Assembly (NCBI GenBank): GCA_028023455.1
Contig: JAQFVV010000018.1
Location: forward strand, 6,845,800-6,909,799
DNA: 64,000 bases
Direction of reading: 5' to 3'
From: Epiperipatus broadwayi
Taxonomy: Eukaryota; Onychophora; Udeonychophora; Euonychophora; Peripatidae
This document shows, in pieces, positions 62,071-64,000 of the stretch (position 1 is its first letter; each line of letters starts with the position of its first letter). The notes below the pieces were generated by a model that ran no database searches, was not told where the DNA came from, and was given only the letters and a program-made list of their open reading frames with translations. The position numbers and the translations under genes are program-made.

Positions 62071-62260
62071 TTTATTTAATTAATTTTATTTATTTTCTAA
62101 ACTGTTTTTTTCTATTTTGGGTTTTTGGTTGTATTTTTATTTTATTTTTATTTAATTTGTTATTTTTACATGTAAATTCCACACACAAGATTTTTCTTGT
62201 TTGGAGTTTTTAAATAATTATTATGTACTTTGTTTTATTTCATAGAATAAATTGAATTGA
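60653..62260 (+). mobile_element. LINE-B: Jockey/CR1-like 3' half
   Basis: A 5'-truncated non-LTR retrotransposon beginning exactly where the (AAT)n array stops. It includes most of the RT, the C-terminal domain and a 3' end with gaataaattgaattgaatt, typical of such LINEs. It has frameshifts near 60775 and 61365 and several stops downstream. Confidence 0.8.
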
Positions 62261-62599
62261 ATTATTGTTATTATTAATTAAAAAAATTATTATTATTAAC
62301 ATTCAAAAGCATTTTATTGCATATAACAAGAAAAGGGTTACATTAATAACTATTTTACTACGTGCAGATAAATTGAAGTTAATATAAACAAATTGAAAAT
62401 TGTAATTTGGAGATGAGGAACAACAAATGTAAGGGATATGCATGTGGTTTACAAATTTGAGTTTACATTTTTTTACATTTACATCCAATCAGTTTTATAT
62501 ACTGACAAGGCTCTTTGTTTTCTCTTTTACTAGTCTCTTTTTATGCTATAGTTTTGAGCATTCTTGCAATAAGAACCAAGTGGCTGTGTACATCTCTTG
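62261..62599. other. Junction region, no gene seen
   Basis: Short AAT/ATT patches follow the LINE-B end. May include the 3' end of the minus-strand LINE beyond. Confidence 0.3.
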
Positions 62600-63420
62600 G
62601 GATACTATTTTTTCATACCTTAAGTGGAGTAGTTACATTTTGTTACAGAATGTATTTGGATGTCTTCTTGGATTATTGTTATCCATGAAGATGCATAAAA
62701 CACAGTGAAAATAATGTAAAAGTACTTGCTAGAGTATGGGTAGCTACCTTTCACAAATGATTGTAAAAGAGTTTGAAAGTCTAATTTTTTTGTCTGTACA
62801 ATGATGGTATGGATGAGCAAATATTATCAAATGCAGGGCAGGTAAAAAGAAAGTGTTCTTGAGTCCCAGTCTCTCTAAGAAATAACCAGCATATGGGTTC
62901 TGTATTTATGTAATGCCTTCTATATCTATAAAAGTGTAATATTGGTAGTGCTTCAAATTTTAATTTAAGCAGAAAATCATAATATTTGGATTCTAATGAT
63001 CAGAATTTGAATTTTTGGGTTAGTTGTCTATTGCTAATGTTTAGAATTGTTTTTTTTTTTTTTATCATTTAACACAAAGGGAGAGCAAATTATCTGGTAT
63101 ATATCCCAATATTTAACTTTATTTTGAGGTGGTGAATAAGTAAAATTTGAAATGTTGAGAATTAATGTAAGCAAGGTTTCCAGTATCCATTGACTAGTGG
63201 TGGCTTATCTGCTGGGGTAATCTTGAAGAACACTTTCATGAATGGAAATAAATGAGCACAAGCAGTAATACGATTTAATGTCTTTTGAATGTTAAAAATA
63301 TTTATTGAATGTAGTCCCAAACCATTTTGGATTAGAGGAGCTTGAATACGTTTTAGTGAAATTGAAACAATCTTTTTTCCCCATAGCAACTTTCTACGTA
63401 ATGAATTTATCTTACTATTG
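62600..63420 (-). pseudogene. LINE C-terminal fragment with zinc finger
   Basis: On the minus strand: LWGKKIVSISLKRIQAPLIQ, NGLGLHSINIFNIQKTLN (63162-63389 frame), then in broken frames FLLKLKFEALPILHFYRYRR, ICWLFLRETGTQEHFLF-TC (a C-x-x-(C) ... H-x4-C finger whose second Cys reads Phe) and LDFQTLLQSFVKGSYPYS. This is the end of a LINE RT protein, possibly the same group as the fragment at 18.1-18.6 kb. It is tail-to-tail with LINE-B. Confidence 0.55.
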
Positions 63421-63636
63421 AAGGATTTAATGTATATTATTATTGGAGAATACTAAGTGATTCGAATCATAATTAATAGATTAAACAGAGGTACTTTTGG
63501 ATACAATGATAGATAAGATTTTGAAAGTGAATCAATTATGTTTTCAATTTTAATGTTTGTCTTGTATTTGTCTATGCATTTTTAGGTTGCTCAAATAGAA
63601 GGGGAAACCCACAAAAGAGCTAGGTTTTCCTTTAAA
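63421..63636. other. No gene seen
   Basis: A+T-rich. Confidence 0.3.
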
Positions 63637-63713
<77 letters not shown>

Positions 63714-63736
63714 CATCATCATCATCATCATCATCA
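63637..63736. repeat. (ATT)n(ATC)n microsatellite
   Basis: An ATT run of about 75 bp followed by eight ATC units. Confidence 0.95.
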
Positions 63737-64000
63737 AAAACAACGCAGTAAGTACAAGGCAGATTGGTATATAAGTAATTTTTAATACATCAATGATCAA
63801 TATCTTAATTAATGTCAATTGTTCATTCAACTTAGGTTTTTCTTATTCTTGGGTTATTTTTTTTTTTTTAATTACAAGAAATTGCACGAAAAAGACCATA
63901 TATTATTTATCATTAGTTTGATTGAAATTATGTTGCAGTCTTCCAGGTTCAGCTGATTCATTCAACTGAGAAGTGCGTCATTTTATATATTCCATTATTA
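63737..64000. other. No gene seen
   Basis: A+T-rich window end. Confidence 0.3.

Overview
This is a stretch of strongly A+T-rich, repeat-laden eukaryotic DNA, almost certainly from an invertebrate animal. The signs are one kinase gene with a splice acceptor just upstream of its start codon, decayed non-LTR retrotransposons of several lineages, Penelope-like element (PLE) remnants with GIY-YIG domains, tRNA-derived SINEs, a hAT-type transposon end and very long tri- and tetranucleotide microsatellites. I cannot name the species. No bacterial operons, ribosomal or tRNA genes, or CRISPR arrays are visible.

The only convincing cellular gene is a choline/ethanolamine kinase-like coding exon on the minus strand (14981-16075, 364 codons, intact catalytic motifs). 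Nearly everything else that looks coding is transposon-derived and broken.

Layout. 1.08-2.24 kb: an inverted array of a 340-bp repeat with 12-bp flanking duplications. 2.4-3.6 kb: an RTE-like LINE relic (-). 4.3-7.8 kb: a LINE ('LINE-A', +) split by an inverted-dimer PLE insertion (4733-6643), which also carries 12-bp target duplications. 8.8-10.3 kb: two adjacent LINE-A 3' fragments (-). 10.3-14.9 kb: no recognisable gene. 15-16.1 kb: the kinase. 16.4-17.1 kb: a PLE 3' end and a hAT end. 17.6-19.8 kb: LINE pieces in both orientations. 20-31.7 kb: mostly unrecognised, with SINEs, a LINE relic (25.9-26.7 kb) and a second palindromic copy of the 340-bp family (28.2 kb). 31.7-35.9 kb: a less A+T-rich, 3'-truncated LINE (+). 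36.7-38.1 kb: an RTE-like LINE relic (+). 38.9-40.4 kb: a PLE relic followed by a 220-bp near-perfect palindrome that contains a complete hammerhead-ribozyme consensus. 42.3-46.8 kb: a SINE with 16-bp duplications, two minisatellites, an inverted-repeat element and a (CTAT)n array. 48-51 kb: (TTA)n arrays enclosing a minisatellite. 51.9-55.2 kb: minus-strand LINE relics and a second (CTAT)n array. 57.8-59.3 kb: LINE-A (-). 60.4-62.2 kb: a Jockey/CR1-like LINE (+) abutting (AAT)n. 62.6-63.4 kb: another LINE 3' portion (-).

The recurrent theme is palindromic or inverted-dimer insertions (1.08-2.24, 4.73-6.64, 28.19-28.44 and 40.13-40.39 kb). All four are flanked by 10-14-bp direct repeats, and two carry hammerhead or hammerhead-like motifs in their arms. 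Hammerhead motifs with a very short helix III are known from PLEs and animal retrozymes. The inverted-dimer arrangement shared by several small families is the most interesting structure in the window.
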